From Microbacterium sp. Root53 (lineage in GTDB: Bacteria; Actinomycetota; Actinomycetes; Actinomycetales; Microbacteriaceae), in contig NZ_LMFR01000024.1 of NCBI RefSeq assembly GCF_001426925.1, forward strand, positions 223,431 to 287,430: DNA of 64,000 nucleotides, read 5' to 3'. Under the pieces are notes generated by a model. That model was not told where the DNA came from and made no database searches. It saw only the letters and a program-made list of their open reading frames with translations. Below, piece by piece: positions 34,776-44,173 of this stretch (positions are counted from its first letter, which is position 1; the number at the start of each line of letters is the position of its first letter). A program made the position numbers and the translations under genes.

Positions 34776-36323
34776 ATGACTACCCCTTCCAGCGCCCCCA
34801 CTCTGATCGAGCCCTCGCCCGCCGCCGTCACCGCCGACGGCCGGCCGCGCTCGTACGAGGTGCGCACCTTCGGCTGCCAGATGAACGTGCACGACTCGGA
34901 GCGGCTCGCCGGCTCCCTCGAGAGCGCGGGTTACGTGCGGGCGGCCGACGGCGAGGACGCCGACGTCGTGATCATCAACACGTGCGCGGTGCGCGACAAC
35001 GCGGCCGGCAAGCTCTACGGCACCCTCGGCCACCTCAAGTCCCGCAAGGACAAGCACGACGGCATGCAGATCGCCGTCGGCGGCTGCCTCGCGCAGATGG
35101 ACAAGGAGACCGTGCAGCGCAAGGCACCGTGGGTCGACGTCGTGTTCGGCACCCACAACATGGGGTCGCTGCCCAGCCTGCTCGAGCGGGCCCGCCACAA
35201 CGGCGAGGCCGAGCTGGAGATCCTCGAGTCGCTCGAGACCTTCCCCTCGACGCTCCCCACCAAGCGCGACTCCGTCTACAGCGGCTGGGTCTCGATCTCC
35301 GTCGGCTGCAACAACACCTGCACGTTCTGCATCGTGCCGAGCCTCCGGGGCAGGGAGAAGGACCGCCGGCCCGGCGACATCCTGAACGAGATCCGCCTGC
35401 TCGTCGAGGACGGCGCGATCGAGGTCACACTGCTCGGCCAGAACGTCAACTCGTACGGCGTCGAGTTCGGTGACCGCCAGGCGTTCGGCAAGCTGCTGCG
35501 CGCCGCGGGTGAGATCGAGGGCCTCGAGCGCATCCGCTTCACGAGCCCGCACCCCGCCGCGTTCACGGACGACGTGATCGAAGCGATGGCCGAGACCCCG
35601 GCCGTCATGCCGCAGCTCCACATGCCGCTGCAGTCGGGCAGCGACACGATCCTGCGCGCCATGCGGAGGTCGTACCGCAGCGCCAAGTTCCTCGGCATCC
35701 TCGACCGCGTGCGCGAGCGCATCCCGCACGCCGCGATCACGACCGACATCATCGTGGGGTTCCCCGGCGAGACCGACGAGGACTTCGAGGACACGCTGCG
35801 CGTCGTCGAGCAGGCGCGCTTCGCCAGCGCGTTCACGTTCCAGTACTCGATCCGCGAGGGCACGCCCGCCGCGACCATGCCCGACCAGGTGCCGAAGCAC
35901 GTCGTGCAGGAGCGCTACGACCGGCTGATCGCGCTGCAGCAGCGCATCACGCTGGAGGAGAATCAGAAGCAGCTCGGCCGCTCGCTCGAGGTGCTCGTGT
36001 CGACCGGTGAGGGCAAGAAGGACGCCGAGACCCACCGCCTGACGGGCCGCGCCGAGGACAACCGCCTCGTGCACTTCGAGGTCCCCGCGGGCTCGCCGCT
36101 GCCGCGGCCGGGCGACGTCGTCACGGTCGAGGTCACCCACGCGGCCCCGTCGCACCTGCTCGCGGACTCGAAGGACGGCGCCCCGCTGCGTATCCGCCGC
36201 ACGCGCGCGGGCGACGCCTGGGACCGCTCGCAGGCGGAGTCCTGCGGTGTGCCGACGCCCGGCTCGACCACGGCCGCCGGCGCCGTGAAGCTCGGCCTGC
36301 CCACCCTCCGCGTGGGCGTGTGA
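34776..36323 (+). CDS. miaB: tRNA-2-methylthio-N6-dimethylallyladenosine synthase
   Basis: 515-residue radical-SAM methylthiotransferase acting on i6A37 of tRNA. The N-terminal UPF0004 domain begins [15 protein letters not shown] and has three Cys for the auxiliary cluster (GCQ, NTCAVR, GGCLAQ). The radical-SAM motif is Cys178-x3-Cys182-x2-Cys185 (CNNTCTFC). A TRAM domain lies near 395-460. The last ~50 residues are a basic/acidic tail beyond TRAM. It overlaps miaA by four bases; miaA makes the i6A substrate, so the pair forms one pathway and operon. Confidence 0.96.
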   Translation: MTTPSSAPTLIEPSPAAVTADGRPRSYEVRTFGCQMNVHDSERLAGSLESAGYVRAADGEDADVVIINTCAVRDNAAGKLYGTLGHLKSRKDKHDGMQIAVGGCLAQMDKETVQRKAPWVDVVFGTHNMGSLPSLLERARHNGEAELEILESLETFPSTLPTKRDSVYSGWVSISVGCNNTCTFCIVPSLRGREKDRRPGDILNEIRLLVEDGAIEVTLLGQNVNSYGVEFGDRQAFGKLLRAAGEIEGLERIRFTSPHPAAFTDDVIEAMAETPAVMPQLHMPLQSGSDTILRAMRRSYRSAKFLGILDRVRERIPHAAITTDIIVGFPGETDEDFEDTLRVVEQARFASAFTFQYSIREGTPAATMPDQVPKHVVQERYDRLIALQQRITLEENQKQLGRSLEVLVSTGEGKKDAETHRLTGRAEDNRLVHFEVPAGSPLPRPGDVVTVEVTHAAPSHLLADSKDGAPLRIRRTRAGDAWDRSQAESCGVPTPGSTTAAGAVKLGLPTLRVGV

Positions 36324-37246
36324 CCCCGAGGCTCTTCGCGATCGTCGGGGCCACGGGCACCGGCAAGAGCGACCTGTCGCTGGATCTCGCCGAAGCCCTG
36401 GCCGCCCGCGGCGCGGGGGCCGAGGTGGTCAACGCCGACGCCATGCAGCTCTACCGCGGCATGGACATCGGGACGGCGAAGGTGCCGGCTTCCGAGCGGC
36501 GGGGCATCCCGCATCATCTGTTCGACGTGCTCGACGTGACCGAGGACGCCGCGGTCGCCCGCTACCAGGACGACGCGCGGGCCGCGATCGACGACATCCT
36601 CGCGCGCGGCCGTCACGCGATCCTCGTGGGCGGATCGGGGCTGTACGTGTCGAGCGTGCTGTTCGACTTCCGCTTCCCGCCGCGCGACGAGGCGCTGCGT
36701 GCGGCGCTCGAGGCCGAGCTCGAGCGCGACGGCGCCGGTGCGCTGTACGCGAGGCTTCGGGCGCAGGACCCGGCGACCGCGGCGCGGGTGGACCCCCGCA
36801 ACGGGCGGCGGGTCGTCCGGGCGCTCGAGATCCTCGCGCTGGGGGAGGCGACCCATGGGGCCACGCTGCCGGAGGAGCCCGTGCCCTGGCGACCCGCGAG
36901 CGTGGTGGGCCTGCGGATGGAGCGGGCCGCGCTGATCGAGCGTCTCGACCGCCGCGTCGAGCGGATGTGGGCCCACGGCATGCTGGACGAGACCGCGCGC
37001 CTGCGCGAGCAGGGCCTCGAGCGGGGGCGGACCGCGTCCCGGGCGATCGGCTACGCGCAGGCGCTGGCGCAGCTGCGGGGCGAGCTCACCGAGGCCGAGG
37101 CGATCGCCGAGACCCAGGCGCTCACGCGGCGGTACGCGCGGCGCCAGGTGTCGTGGTTCAAGCGCTACGCGCCGGCCGCCGGGCTCGAGGTCGCGTGGTC
37201 CGACGCCGGCTCGACCGACGCCGAGGCGCTCGCGGCCCGGGCCTGA
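36320..37246 (+). CDS. miaA: tRNA dimethylallyltransferase
   Basis: 308-residue enzyme transferring the dimethylallyl group to A37 of UNN-decoding tRNAs. The P-loop GATGTGKS is at 10-17, the [18 protein letters not shown] block holds the catalytic Asp, and the later [15 protein letters not shown] and [14 protein letters not shown] are diagnostic. It starts with GTG inside the miaB stop (GTGTGA), giving coupled translation. A broken acetyltransferase gene follows at 37286. Confidence 0.96.
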   Translation: MTPRLFAIVGATGTGKSDLSLDLAEALAARGAGAEVVNADAMQLYRGMDIGTAKVPASERRGIPHHLFDVLDVTEDAAVARYQDDARAAIDDILARGRHAILVGGSGLYVSSVLFDFRFPPRDEALRAALEAELERDGAGALYARLRAQDPATAARVDPRNGRRVVRALEILALGEATHGATLPEEPVPWRPASVVGLRMERAALIERLDRRVERMWAHGMLDETARLREQGLERGRTASRAIGYAQALAQLRGELTEAEAIAETQALTRRYARRQVSWFKRYAPAAGLEVAWSDAGSTDAEALAARA

Positions 37247-37285
37247 CCCGTCGCGGATGTCCGAGGCCCGTGGCAGGGTCGGCGC

Positions 37286-37593
37286 ATGGAGATCCTGCTG
37301 CGGGACGTGGCGCCGTGGCCGGCAGCATCGTGGCGTGGGACGCGGACGACGGCCGCCGCTTCACCGGGTACTGGCTCGGTCGCGGCTTCTGGGGGAGGGG
37401 CGTCGGCTCCGCCGCCATGCGCGCGTTCCTCGAGCGCGAGCGGGGCCGCCCGCTGTACGCCGATCCGCACGAGGGCAACACGGCGTCGTGCCGTCTGCTC
37501 GAGCGATGCGGGTTCGTGCGCGAGGGCACCGACGGCGAATACGCGGTGTACGTGCTCCGCCCGAGACAGTGCGGGTCGCGGGTCACCGGCTGA
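37286..37593 (+). pseudogene. GNAT acetyltransferase remnant (internal deletion with frameshift)
   Basis: The start MEILLRDV is a typical GNAT N-terminus at 37286, but that frame turns to Arg/Ala/Ser noise within a few codons. From about 37317, a different frame reads VAGSIVAWDADDGRRFTGYW, then GRGFWGRGVGSAAMRAFLE with the acetyl-CoA motif, NTASCRLLERCGFVREGTDG, and stops at 37593. The N-terminal half domain (roughly 50-60 codons) is missing at the join near 37310-37318. This is best read as a deletion that also shifted frame. Sequencing error alone would not explain the missing segment. The palindromic repeat copy at 37616 lies just downstream. Confidence 0.72.
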
Positions 37594-37615
37594 TCCCGGA
37601 CGACTGAGCCGCTCG

Positions 37616-37728
37616 GTCGTCGGATCGGCCGCTCGGTTGCCGGATCGGAGGGGCTGGTGCCCACTCGAGCGCGCGCATCAGCCACTCCCGCATCACGGAT
37701 CCGACGACTGAGCATCGGACTCGACGGC
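37616..37728. repeat. 20-bp-phased palindromic element, copy 4 (solo)
   Basis: Left arm: GTCGTCGGA at 37616 and GTTGCCGGA at 37636. Right arm: TCCGACGAC at 37700 and the degenerate CTCGACGGC at 37720. Spacing is 20 bases in both arms and the spacer is 55 bases. It lies between the GNAT remnant and dapF. Confidence 0.75.
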
Positions 37729-37770
37729 CGAGTCGCGGCGCGACCCGCGCCGCCTCCCACCGCCCGCGAA

Positions 37771-37776
37771 TAGACT
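37771..37776 (+). promoter_or_regulatory. -10 hexamer of dapF, leaderless start
   Basis: TAGACT ends six bases before the dapF ATG, so the predicted transcript starts at the initiation codon. Confidence 0.5.
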
Positions 37777-37782
37777 GGTGCG

Positions 37783-38661
37783 ATGACGGAGATCGCCTTC
37801 ACCAAGGGCCACGGCACGGGCAACGACTTCGTGATCGTCGCCGACCCCGAGGGCGAGCTCGACCTCACCGACGCCCAGGTCGCCGCGCTGTGCGACCGCC
37901 GCTTCGGGATCGGCGGCGACGGTCTGCTGCGCGTCGTCCGGTCCGCGCGCATCCCCGAGGGCGCCGCGGCGCTCGCCGAGGAGCCCGAGGCCGGGTGGTT
38001 CATGGACTACCGCAACGCGGACGGCTCCAAGGCCGAGATGTGCGGCAACGGCGTGCGCGTGTTCGCGCATTACCTGCTCGAGGCCGGCCTGGCCGAGCTC
38101 CCCGCCGGCTCGACCCTGCCCATCGGCACCCGCGCCGGCGTCCGCGACGTGATGCGCAGCGAGACGGGCTACCAGGTGGACCTCGGCCGCTGGCGCGCCG
38201 AGCCGGGCGACCCTCTCGTCCGCGCGAAGGGCCTGGGCGTCGCGCGTCCCGGCCTCGGCATCGACGTCGGCAACCCGCACGTGGTGGTCGCCCTCGCGTC
38301 CGACGAGGAGCTCGAGGGCCTGGACCTCACCGATCGCCCCGCGATCGAGCCGGAGCCGCCGCACGGGGCGAACGTCGAGTTCGTCGTGCCGCGGGAGCCG
38401 CTCGTGAAGGACGGCGTCGGCCGGGTGCGCATGCGCGTCTTCGAGCGCGGCGTGGGCGAGACGCTCAGCTGCGGCACGGGCGTCGCCGCCACGGCGCTGG
38501 CCGTGCGCGACTGGGCGGGCGCGAACGCGCCCGACCACTGGCGAGTCGAGGTGCCCGGCGGCACGCTCGGCGTCCGGATGTTCCCCGCCGAGGACGGCGA
38601 GCACGTGTCGCTGTCCGGCCCCGCCGTGCTCGTGTACACCGGCACCGTCTCGCTCGCCTGA
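37783..38661 (+). CDS. dapF: Diaminopimelate epimerase
   Basis: 292-residue cofactor-independent racemase converting LL- to meso-diaminopimelate. The two catalytic cysteines are Cys87 ([11 protein letters not shown]) and Cys230 ([13 protein letters not shown]). The start [14 protein letters not shown] is characteristic. meso-DAP feeds lysine, and also peptidoglycan if the organism uses it in the cross-bridge (some Microbacteriaceae use diaminobutyrate or ornithine instead). Together with dapB and dapA in this window it covers three steps of the pathway. It is followed by a MobA-like gene after 11 bases. Confidence 0.96.
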   Translation: MTEIAFTKGHGTGNDFVIVADPEGELDLTDAQVAALCDRRFGIGGDGLLRVVRSARIPEGAAALAEEPEAGWFMDYRNADGSKAEMCGNGVRVFAHYLLEAGLAELPAGSTLPIGTRAGVRDVMRSETGYQVDLGRWRAEPGDPLVRAKGLGVARPGLGIDVGNPHVVVALASDEELEGLDLTDRPAIEPEPPHGANVEFVVPREPLVKDGVGRVRMRVFERGVGETLSCGTGVAATALAVRDWAGANAPDHWRVEVPGGTLGVRMFPAEDGEHVSLSGPAVLVYTGTVSLA

Positions 38662-38672
38662 CCGGACCGCGG

Positions 38673-39263
38673 ATGGAGGCGCCGGCGCTGCGAGGGATCG
38701 TCCTCGCGGGCGGCCGCTCGTCACGGCTCGGCGGCCGCCACAAGCCCGCCATCGAGGTGGGCGGCGAGCCGATCGTGGCGCGCGTGGTGCGCGCGCTGCG
38801 GGCGATCGACGCCGAGCCCGTCGTGGTGGGCGACCCGGCCGGGGTGCCCGCCGGCGTCGCCGTCGTGCGCGAGGAGCCGCCGTTCGCGGGCCCTCTCGCC
38901 GCGATCGCCGCGGGGCTGGGGGCCCTGCCGCCCGCCGACGGGGTCGTGCTGGTGCTCGGCGGTGACATGCCGTTCGTGACCCCCGATGCGCTGCGGCGGC
39001 TGGCGTCGGCCGCGCCCGGCGCGGTGGCCCTGGCGGTCGATCCGTCCGGCCGGGACCAGCCGCTGTGCGCCGCATGGGACGAGCGTGTGCTGCGCGCCCG
39101 GGCCGCCGCCGTCGGCGATCCTCGTGACCGGCCCCTGCGCGCGCTCCTCGAGACCGTGGGCGACGCCATCCGCATCCCGCTGCCGGCCGCCGAGCTGGCC
39201 GACGTGGACACGCCGGAGGACCTGCGGCGCCTCGGCGCCGGTGATCAGACCCCGGGCAGCTGA
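38673..39263 (+). CDS. MobA-like nucleotidyltransferase
   Basis: 196-residue NTP-transferase of the MobA family. The nucleotide-binding start GIVLAGGRSSRLGGRHKPAI has the G-G-x-S-x-R-x-G-x-x-K signature. The Mg-binding Asp is in VLGGDMPFVTPD, followed by DQPLCAAWDE and a PLRALLE segment. The likely activity is molybdenum-cofactor guanylyl- or cytidylyltransfer, but no other molybdenum genes are nearby, so another nucleotide transfer is possible. It ends 19 bases inside the convergent methyltransferase gene. Confidence 0.82.
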   Translation: MEAPALRGIVLAGGRSSRLGGRHKPAIEVGGEPIVARVVRALRAIDAEPVVVGDPAGVPAGVAVVREEPPFAGPLAAIAAGLGALPPADGVVLVLGGDMPFVTPDALRRLASAAPGAVALAVDPSGRDQPLCAAWDERVLRARAAAVGDPRDRPLRALLETVGDAIRIPLPAAELADVDTPEDLRRLGAGDQTPGS

Positions 39264-39889
39264 AGCGGCTCGGTGCGCGGCGTGCCGTGGCGGCGCACCT
39301 TCAGCACGCGGTATCCCTTGCCGGTCGCGGTGCGGTAGACGCTGTAGCCGTCGTCGAACGTCGAGGCCAGCCAGCGCTGCAGCGAGTCGGATCCCAGATC
39401 GCGCTTGACGACCAGGTACGCGTCGCTGCGCTCGGCGAGCCGCGGGATCCACGTCTCCATGAGCTCGTGCAGCACCGACTTGCCGACCCGGATGGGCGGA
39501 TTGGAGCGGATGGTGCGGAACGAGACCTCCGCGGGAACATCCTCGGGAAGCACGGCGTTGACGTTCTCGAGCCCCAGGGAGGCCGCGTTGCGGCGGACGA
39601 GGTCCAGGGCGCGCTCGTTCACGTCGACCGCCCAGATCCGGGCGTGCGGCGAGGCGAGGGCCATGCTGAGGGCGATCGGTCCCCAGCCGCATCCGAGGTC
39701 GAGGAAGTCGCCGCCGGAGGGAGGCTCCGGGGCGTTCGCGAGCAGCACCGCCGTCCCGGCATCGAGTCGTTCGGGACTGAACACACCGGCTGCTGTGGTC
39801 AGCTCCACGGTGCGTCCCGCGAGGGGCACGCGGATGCGTCGGAGGTTCTCGGCACTGGTGGGACTCGCAGAGAAGTAGTGGTCCACCAT
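39245..39889 (-). CDS. RsmC-like class I methyltransferase
   Basis: 214-residue SAM-dependent methyltransferase (MTS family) resembling the catalytic half of RsmC, which makes m2G1207 in 16S rRNA. Motif I FLDLGCGWGPIALSMAL and motif IV TIRSNPPIRVGK (NPP typical of exocyclic amine methylases) are present. The start MVDHYFSASPTSAENLRRIRV is typical of short actinobacterial homologues that lack the N-terminal half. The 3' end overlaps the convergent MobA-like gene by 19 bases. It is divergent from hflX. Confidence 0.87.
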   Translation of the reverse strand: MVDHYFSASPTSAENLRRIRVPLAGRTVELTTAAGVFSPERLDAGTAVLLANAPEPPSGGDFLDLGCGWGPIALSMALASPHARIWAVDVNERALDLVRRNAASLGLENVNAVLPEDVPAEVSFRTIRSNPPIRVGKSVLHELMETWIPRLAERSDAYLVVKRDLGSDSLQRWLASTFDDGYSVYRTATGKGYRVLKVRRHGTPRTEPLQLPGV

Positions 39890-39985
39890 AGGGGGCCAGC
39901 GTACCGGAGGAGCGGGCGGCCCGGGAGTGCCCGGACGTGCTCGTCCGGTGCCGAGGGGCCCATGGCCGCGCGGGGCGCGGGAGAA

Positions 39986-39991
39986 TAGGCT
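39986..39991 (+). promoter_or_regulatory. -10 hexamer of hflX
   Basis: TAGGCT within GAATAGGCTGGA is a plausible -10. The leader would be about 48 bases and holds a GACGAAAGG ribosome-binding site before the ATG at 40046. Confidence 0.4.
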
Positions 39992-40045
39992 GGAGAGCTC
40001 GATACGCGGCAGGCGCCGCGCATCGGCTCGCGACGAAAGGCATGG

Positions 40046-41581
40046 ATGACTGACACCACCACACCAGATCCCGACACCGACGGCGTCGTCGGTCAGGCAG
40101 AGCCGGATCTGGTGGATCGCGTGCTCTCGCGCGCCGAGGCGCGCACCGGGGCACGGGTCTTCGGAGCCGCGCAGGCGCTGCAGGATGCGACCACGACCGG
40201 CGAGGGCACGGCGGACGGCGAGCAGTGGGATCGCGAGGAGCGCGCGGCGCTGCGTCGCGTCGGCGGCCTCTCGACCGAGCTCGAGGACGTCACCGAGGTC
40301 GAGTACCGGCAGCTCCGGCTCGAGAACGTCGTGCTCGTGGGCGTGTACTCGCAGGGCTCGCTGACCGACGCGGAGAACTCGCTGCGCGAGCTCGCGGCGC
40401 TCGCCGAGACCGCTGGCGCCGTGGTGCTGGACGGCGTGCTCCAGCGGCGCCCGCACCCGGACCCCGCGACGTACATCGGTCGCGGCAAGGCCGACGAGCT
40501 CAAGGACATCGTCGCGGCCGTGGGAGCCGACACCGTGATCGCCGACACGGAACTCGCACCCAGCCAGCGGCGCGCGCTCGAGGACGTCGTCAAGGTCAAG
40601 GTGATCGACCGCACCACGGTGATCCTCGACATCTTCAGCCAGCACGCCAAGAGCCGCGAGGGCAAGGCTCAGGTCGAGCTCGCGCAGCTCGAGTACCTGC
40701 TGCCGCGCCTGCGCGGCTGGGGTGACTCGATGAGCCGCCAGGCGGGTGGCCAGGTCGGCGCCGGCGGCGCGGGCATGGGCTCGCGCGGTCCCGGTGAGAC
40801 GAAGATCGAGCTCGACCGCCGTCGCATCCGCACGCGCATGGCGCAGCTGCGCCGGCAGATCCGCGACTTCGCGCCCGCGCGCGAGGCGAAGCGGGGCGAG
40901 CGTAAGCGCAACACGATCCCCTCGGTCGCGATCGCCGGCTACACCAACGCCGGCAAGTCGAGCCTGCTGAACCGGCTCACCAGCGCCGGGGTCCTGGTCG
41001 AGAACGCGCTGTTCGCGACCCTCGACGCCACGGTGCGGCGGTCCGAGACCTCGGACGGCCGCGTCTACACGATCGCCGACACGGTCGGCTTCGTGCGCAA
41101 CCTGCCGCACCAGCTCGTGGAGGCGTTCCGTTCGACCCTCGAGGAGGTGGCCGACGCCGACGTCATCCTGCACGTCGTCGACGCGCATCACCCCGACCCG
41201 GCCGGGCAGCTGCAGACCGTCCGCGACGTGATGGGCGACGTGGGCGCGCGCGACATCCACGAGATCGTCGTCTTCAACAAGGCCGATCTCGTGGACGACG
41301 ACACGCGCCTCGTCCTGCGGGGCCTCGAGCCGAACGCGGTCTTCGTGTCCTCGCGCAGCGGCGAGGGCATCGACGAGCTGCGCGCGGCCATCGAGGCGGC
41401 GCTGCCAATGCCCGAGGTCGAGATCCGCGCGCTCGTCCCGTACGACCGCGGCGAGCTGATCTCGGCCATCCACGAGCAGGGGCACCTTCTCGAGCGCTCG
41501 CACGAGGAGGGCGGCACGCTGGTGCACGCCCACGTGTCCGAGCGCCTCGCCGCGGCGCTCGAGCCCTTCCGCGTGGCCTGA
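40046..41581 (+). CDS. hflX: GTPase HflX
   Basis: 511-residue ribosome-associated GTPase that splits stalled or hibernating 70S ribosomes under stress. The N-terminal HflX domain includes the GRGKADELK...ELAPSQRRALED region, then the Gly-rich GQVGAGGAGMGSRGPGETK hinge. The G domain has G1 GYTNAGKSS (about 298-306), G2 FATLDATVR, G3 DTVGFVRNLP and G4 NKADLV. The N-terminal ~60 residues are acidic and variable. GNAT follows three bases after its stop, so the two are probably co-transcribed. Confidence 0.96.
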   Translation: MTDTTTPDPDTDGVVGQAEPDLVDRVLSRAEARTGARVFGAAQALQDATTTGEGTADGEQWDREERAALRRVGGLSTELEDVTEVEYRQLRLENVVLVGVYSQGSLTDAENSLRELAALAETAGAVVLDGVLQRRPHPDPATYIGRGKADELKDIVAAVGADTVIADTELAPSQRRALEDVVKVKVIDRTTVILDIFSQHAKSREGKAQVELAQLEYLLPRLRGWGDSMSRQAGGQVGAGGAGMGSRGPGETKIELDRRRIRTRMAQLRRQIRDFAPAREAKRGERKRNTIPSVAIAGYTNAGKSSLLNRLTSAGVLVENALFATLDATVRRSETSDGRVYTIADTVGFVRNLPHQLVEAFRSTLEEVADADVILHVVDAHHPDPAGQLQTVRDVMGDVGARDIHEIVVFNKADLVDDDTRLVLRGLEPNAVFVSSRSGEGIDELRAAIEAALPMPEVEIRALVPYDRGELISAIHEQGHLLERSHEEGGTLVHAHVSERLAAALEPFRVA

Positions 41582-41583
41582 GC

Positions 41584-42180
41584 ATGCGGATCCGGCCGTA
41601 CGCAGCCGCCGACCGCGACGCCGTCGCGGAGATCTGCCTGCGCACGGCCGACTACGGCGGGGACGCCACGGGCGTGCTCGAGGACGACGGGCTGTGGGCG
41701 GACGTGTGGGCGCTGCCGTACGTGTCCCGCCACCCGGACCTGGCCTTCGTGCTCGAGGACGAGGGCCGCGTGATCGGGTACGTGGTCGGCACGGACGACA
41801 CCGACGCCTTCGAGGAGTGGTTCCGGGTCGACTGGTGGCCGTCGCGCACCGAGGGACGCGCGCGACCCGAGCGGGAGCGAACGCGCCAGGAGGGCATCCT
41901 GCTCTACGCCTACGGACGCCGGCCGGGCGCGGAGCCGTACGCCGCGGCGGGCTACCCCGCGCACCTGCACATCGACCTGCTGCCCGAGGCCCAGGGGCGG
42001 GGGTGGGGGCGCCGGCTCATCGAGGCGCTGGTCGCCGAGCTGCGCCGCCGCGGCGTGCCGGGGCTGCACCTGACCGCCGCGACCCGGAACGCCGGCGCAC
42101 TGGCGTTCTACGACCGCGTCGGGTTCTCGCGCCTGCCCTCGCACGAGGGGGTCCAGGCGTTCGGGATGCGACTGGGTTGA
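41584..42180 (+). CDS. GNAT-family acetyltransferase
   Basis: 198-residue GCN5-type acetyltransferase of the group related to the C-terminal domain of human OGA: IRPYAAADRDAVAEICLRTADYGGDAT at the start, LHIDLLPEAQGRGWGRRLIEALVA as motif A with Q-x-x-G-x-G, and TRNAGALAFYDRVGFSRLPS as motif B. A central insertion (about 85-120, EWFRVDWWPSRTEGRARPER) is typical of this subgroup. The acceptor is unknown. It is placed three bases after hflX and converges on the S9 peptidase gene. Confidence 0.87.
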   Translation: MRIRPYAAADRDAVAEICLRTADYGGDATGVLEDDGLWADVWALPYVSRHPDLAFVLEDEGRVIGYVVGTDDTDAFEEWFRVDWWPSRTEGRARPERERTRQEGILLYAYGRRPGAEPYAAAGYPAHLHIDLLPEAQGRGWGRRLIEALVAELRRRGVPGLHLTAATRNAGALAFYDRVGFSRLPSHEGVQAFGMRLG

Positions 42181-42187
42181 CCCGGAG

Positions 42188-44143
42188 TCAGTCCAGGTCG
42201 ATCGGCGGCACCCCGGGGGTCTCGAACCCGAGGATCGCGCCCAGGAAGGCCAGCTCGGCCTCGAACGCGCGCACGAGCGTCTCCGCCTGCCGGAAGCCAT
42301 GCGACTCGCCCTCGAACAGCAGGTACTTGTGCGGCACGCCGTTGGCCGCCAGCGCGTCGCGCAGCGCCTCGGACTGCGACGGCGGCACCACCGGGTCGTC
42401 GGCGCCCTGCAGGATGAGCAGCGGCGTCCGCAGCGTCTCGGGCCGCGACAGGGGCGAGCGGCTGACGTACAGCGGCTCGGCCTGGGGGAGCGGGCCGACG
42501 AGGCCGTCGAGGTACCGCGCCTCGAAGTCGTGCGTGTCGTCGGCCAGCCGCCGCAGGTCCGCGACGCCGTAGCGGCTGATGCCGGCGGCGAACACGTCGG
42601 TGTCGGCGACCGCGCACAGCACGGTCCAGCCGCCGGCCGAGCCGCCCTTGATCGCGATCCGGGCGGGATCCGCCAGACCCGCCGCCGCGAGCCCCCGCGC
42701 GGCGGCGGCCGTGTCGGCGACGTCGACGATGCCCCAGCGGCCGCGCAGCCGCTCGCGGTACGCGCGGCCGTAGCCGGTCGATCCGCCGTAGTTCACGTCG
42801 AGAACGCCGATGCCGCGGCTCGTGAAGTACGCGACCGCGAGCGAGAGCTCGCCCGACGCGTGCGCGGTCGGCCCGCCGTGCACGAGCACGAGGTACGGAG
42901 GCAGCTCGCCCTCGGGAGCGGTCGCATCCGGGTTGGTCGGAGGGTACGCGAACGCGTGGACGTCGCCGTCCGGACCCTCGAAGGTCACGGCGCGGGAGGT
43001 CGGCATCCATTCAGGGGCGAGCGCCGAGACCCCGCCCCGCAGCGCGGTGAGCGTGCGCGCGTCGACGTCCAGGAGCCAGAGGCCTCCGGGGACGCGGATG
43101 CCGGCGCCCGTGAGCAGGACGCGGGAGCCCTGTGCGTCCCGCACGAGCACCCCGCCGGTGAGCGAGGTCTCCAGGCCGTCCACCGCGCCGCACGTCGGAT
43201 CGATCACGATGAGCTCGTCGGCGCCGTGCGTGCGCACCGCGACGATCCGGCCGTCGTCGAGCGCCGCGAACCAGCGGGTCGCGAGGTTCCACAGCGGTCC
43301 GCCCGTGTCGGCGTCGGCGGGGTAGATCGGCTCCGGGCCGGTCGCGGCGAGGCCGTCGAACCGCACCCAGTGGAGGTTCCAGCGGCCCTCGGGGTCGGCG
43401 GTGAACATGAGCTCGTCGTCGCCGGTCCACTCGGGCTGCAGCGCCGAGATCCCGCCGTCCTCCGTGCGGCCCCCCGCGACCACCACGTGCTCCGACACGC
43501 GCCCGTCGGGGCCGATCCGGCCCACGCGCAGCTCGGAGGCGTCCCACGGCATGTCCGGGTGGTCCCACGCGATCCAGGCGAGTCGGTCGCCGCGCGGCGC
43601 CGGGTACGCGAGGAAGTCCGAACCGGCCACCACGCTGAGGATCGCCTCGGGATCGTCGGCCGCGGAGCCGTCGAGCGGGATCACGACGATATCGCGCACG
43701 GGGGAGCGGTCGCCGGCGTGTGTCTCGCGCACGGCCCACAGCCGGCCCCCGCCGTCGGGACCGGCGGCGAACGTGAGGTCGCCGAAGCTCATCCCGAGGC
43801 CCGCCGGCGTGAGGGGCTCGGGCGCGCCGCCCACGGTCAACCGGTGCACGCGCTGATCCGAGCCCTCCACGAAAAGCAGCTCGGAGGCCGGCGTGACGGT
43901 CCACGCACCGCCGCCGTACTCGTGCACGCGCGAGCGCGCGTTCCAGGGCGCCGGCAGCAGCGCCTCGGGCTCGTCGTCCGTGAGCCGGAAGACCGCGGTG
44001 CGCCCCCGCTCCGACGGCACGCTCTCGCTCCACCAGATCTCGTCGCCCACGAAGCGCGCGCCGTCCAGGCGAGGCGAGCCTCCGGCGATGTCGGCTGCCG
44101 CGATCGGCGAGGGCCAGGATCCGTATGGGAGCGTCTGTGCCAT
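42188..44143 (-). CDS. S9 family prolyl oligopeptidase-type peptidase
   Basis: 651-residue cytoplasmic serine peptidase with an N-terminal beta-propeller (about 1-385) and C-terminal alpha/beta-hydrolase domain. The nucleophile is near Ser502 in IKGGSAGGWT, the acid in LQGADDPVVPPSQSE, and the His in EGESHGFRQAE. The oxyanion strand is YLVLVHGGPTAHASG, and the conserved VLDVNYGGSTGYGRAYRERL block identifies the S9C/acylaminoacyl-peptidase-like group. No signal peptide is present. Substrates are probably short peptides or N-blocked peptides. It is monocistronic. Confidence 0.93.
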   Translation of the reverse strand: MAQTLPYGSWPSPIAAADIAGGSPRLDGARFVGDEIWWSESVPSERGRTAVFRLTDDEPEALLPAPWNARSRVHEYGGGAWTVTPASELLFVEGSDQRVHRLTVGGAPEPLTPAGLGMSFGDLTFAAGPDGGGRLWAVRETHAGDRSPVRDIVVIPLDGSAADDPEAILSVVAGSDFLAYPAPRGDRLAWIAWDHPDMPWDASELRVGRIGPDGRVSEHVVVAGGRTEDGGISALQPEWTGDDELMFTADPEGRWNLHWVRFDGLAATGPEPIYPADADTGGPLWNLATRWFAALDDGRIVAVRTHGADELIVIDPTCGAVDGLETSLTGGVLVRDAQGSRVLLTGAGIRVPGGLWLLDVDARTLTALRGGVSALAPEWMPTSRAVTFEGPDGDVHAFAYPPTNPDATAPEGELPPYLVLVHGGPTAHASGELSLAVAYFTSRGIGVLDVNYGGSTGYGRAYRERLRGRWGIVDVADTAAAARGLAAAGLADPARIAIKGGSAGGWTVLCAVADTDVFAAGISRYGVADLRRLADDTHDFEARYLDGLVGPLPQAEPLYVSRSPLSRPETLRTPLLILQGADDPVVPPSQSEALRDALAANGVPHKYLLFEGESHGFRQAETLVRAFEAELAFLGAILGFETPGVPPIDLD

Positions 44144-44173
44144 GCCCCCACGCTATCGGGGAGCCCGCGGAGG

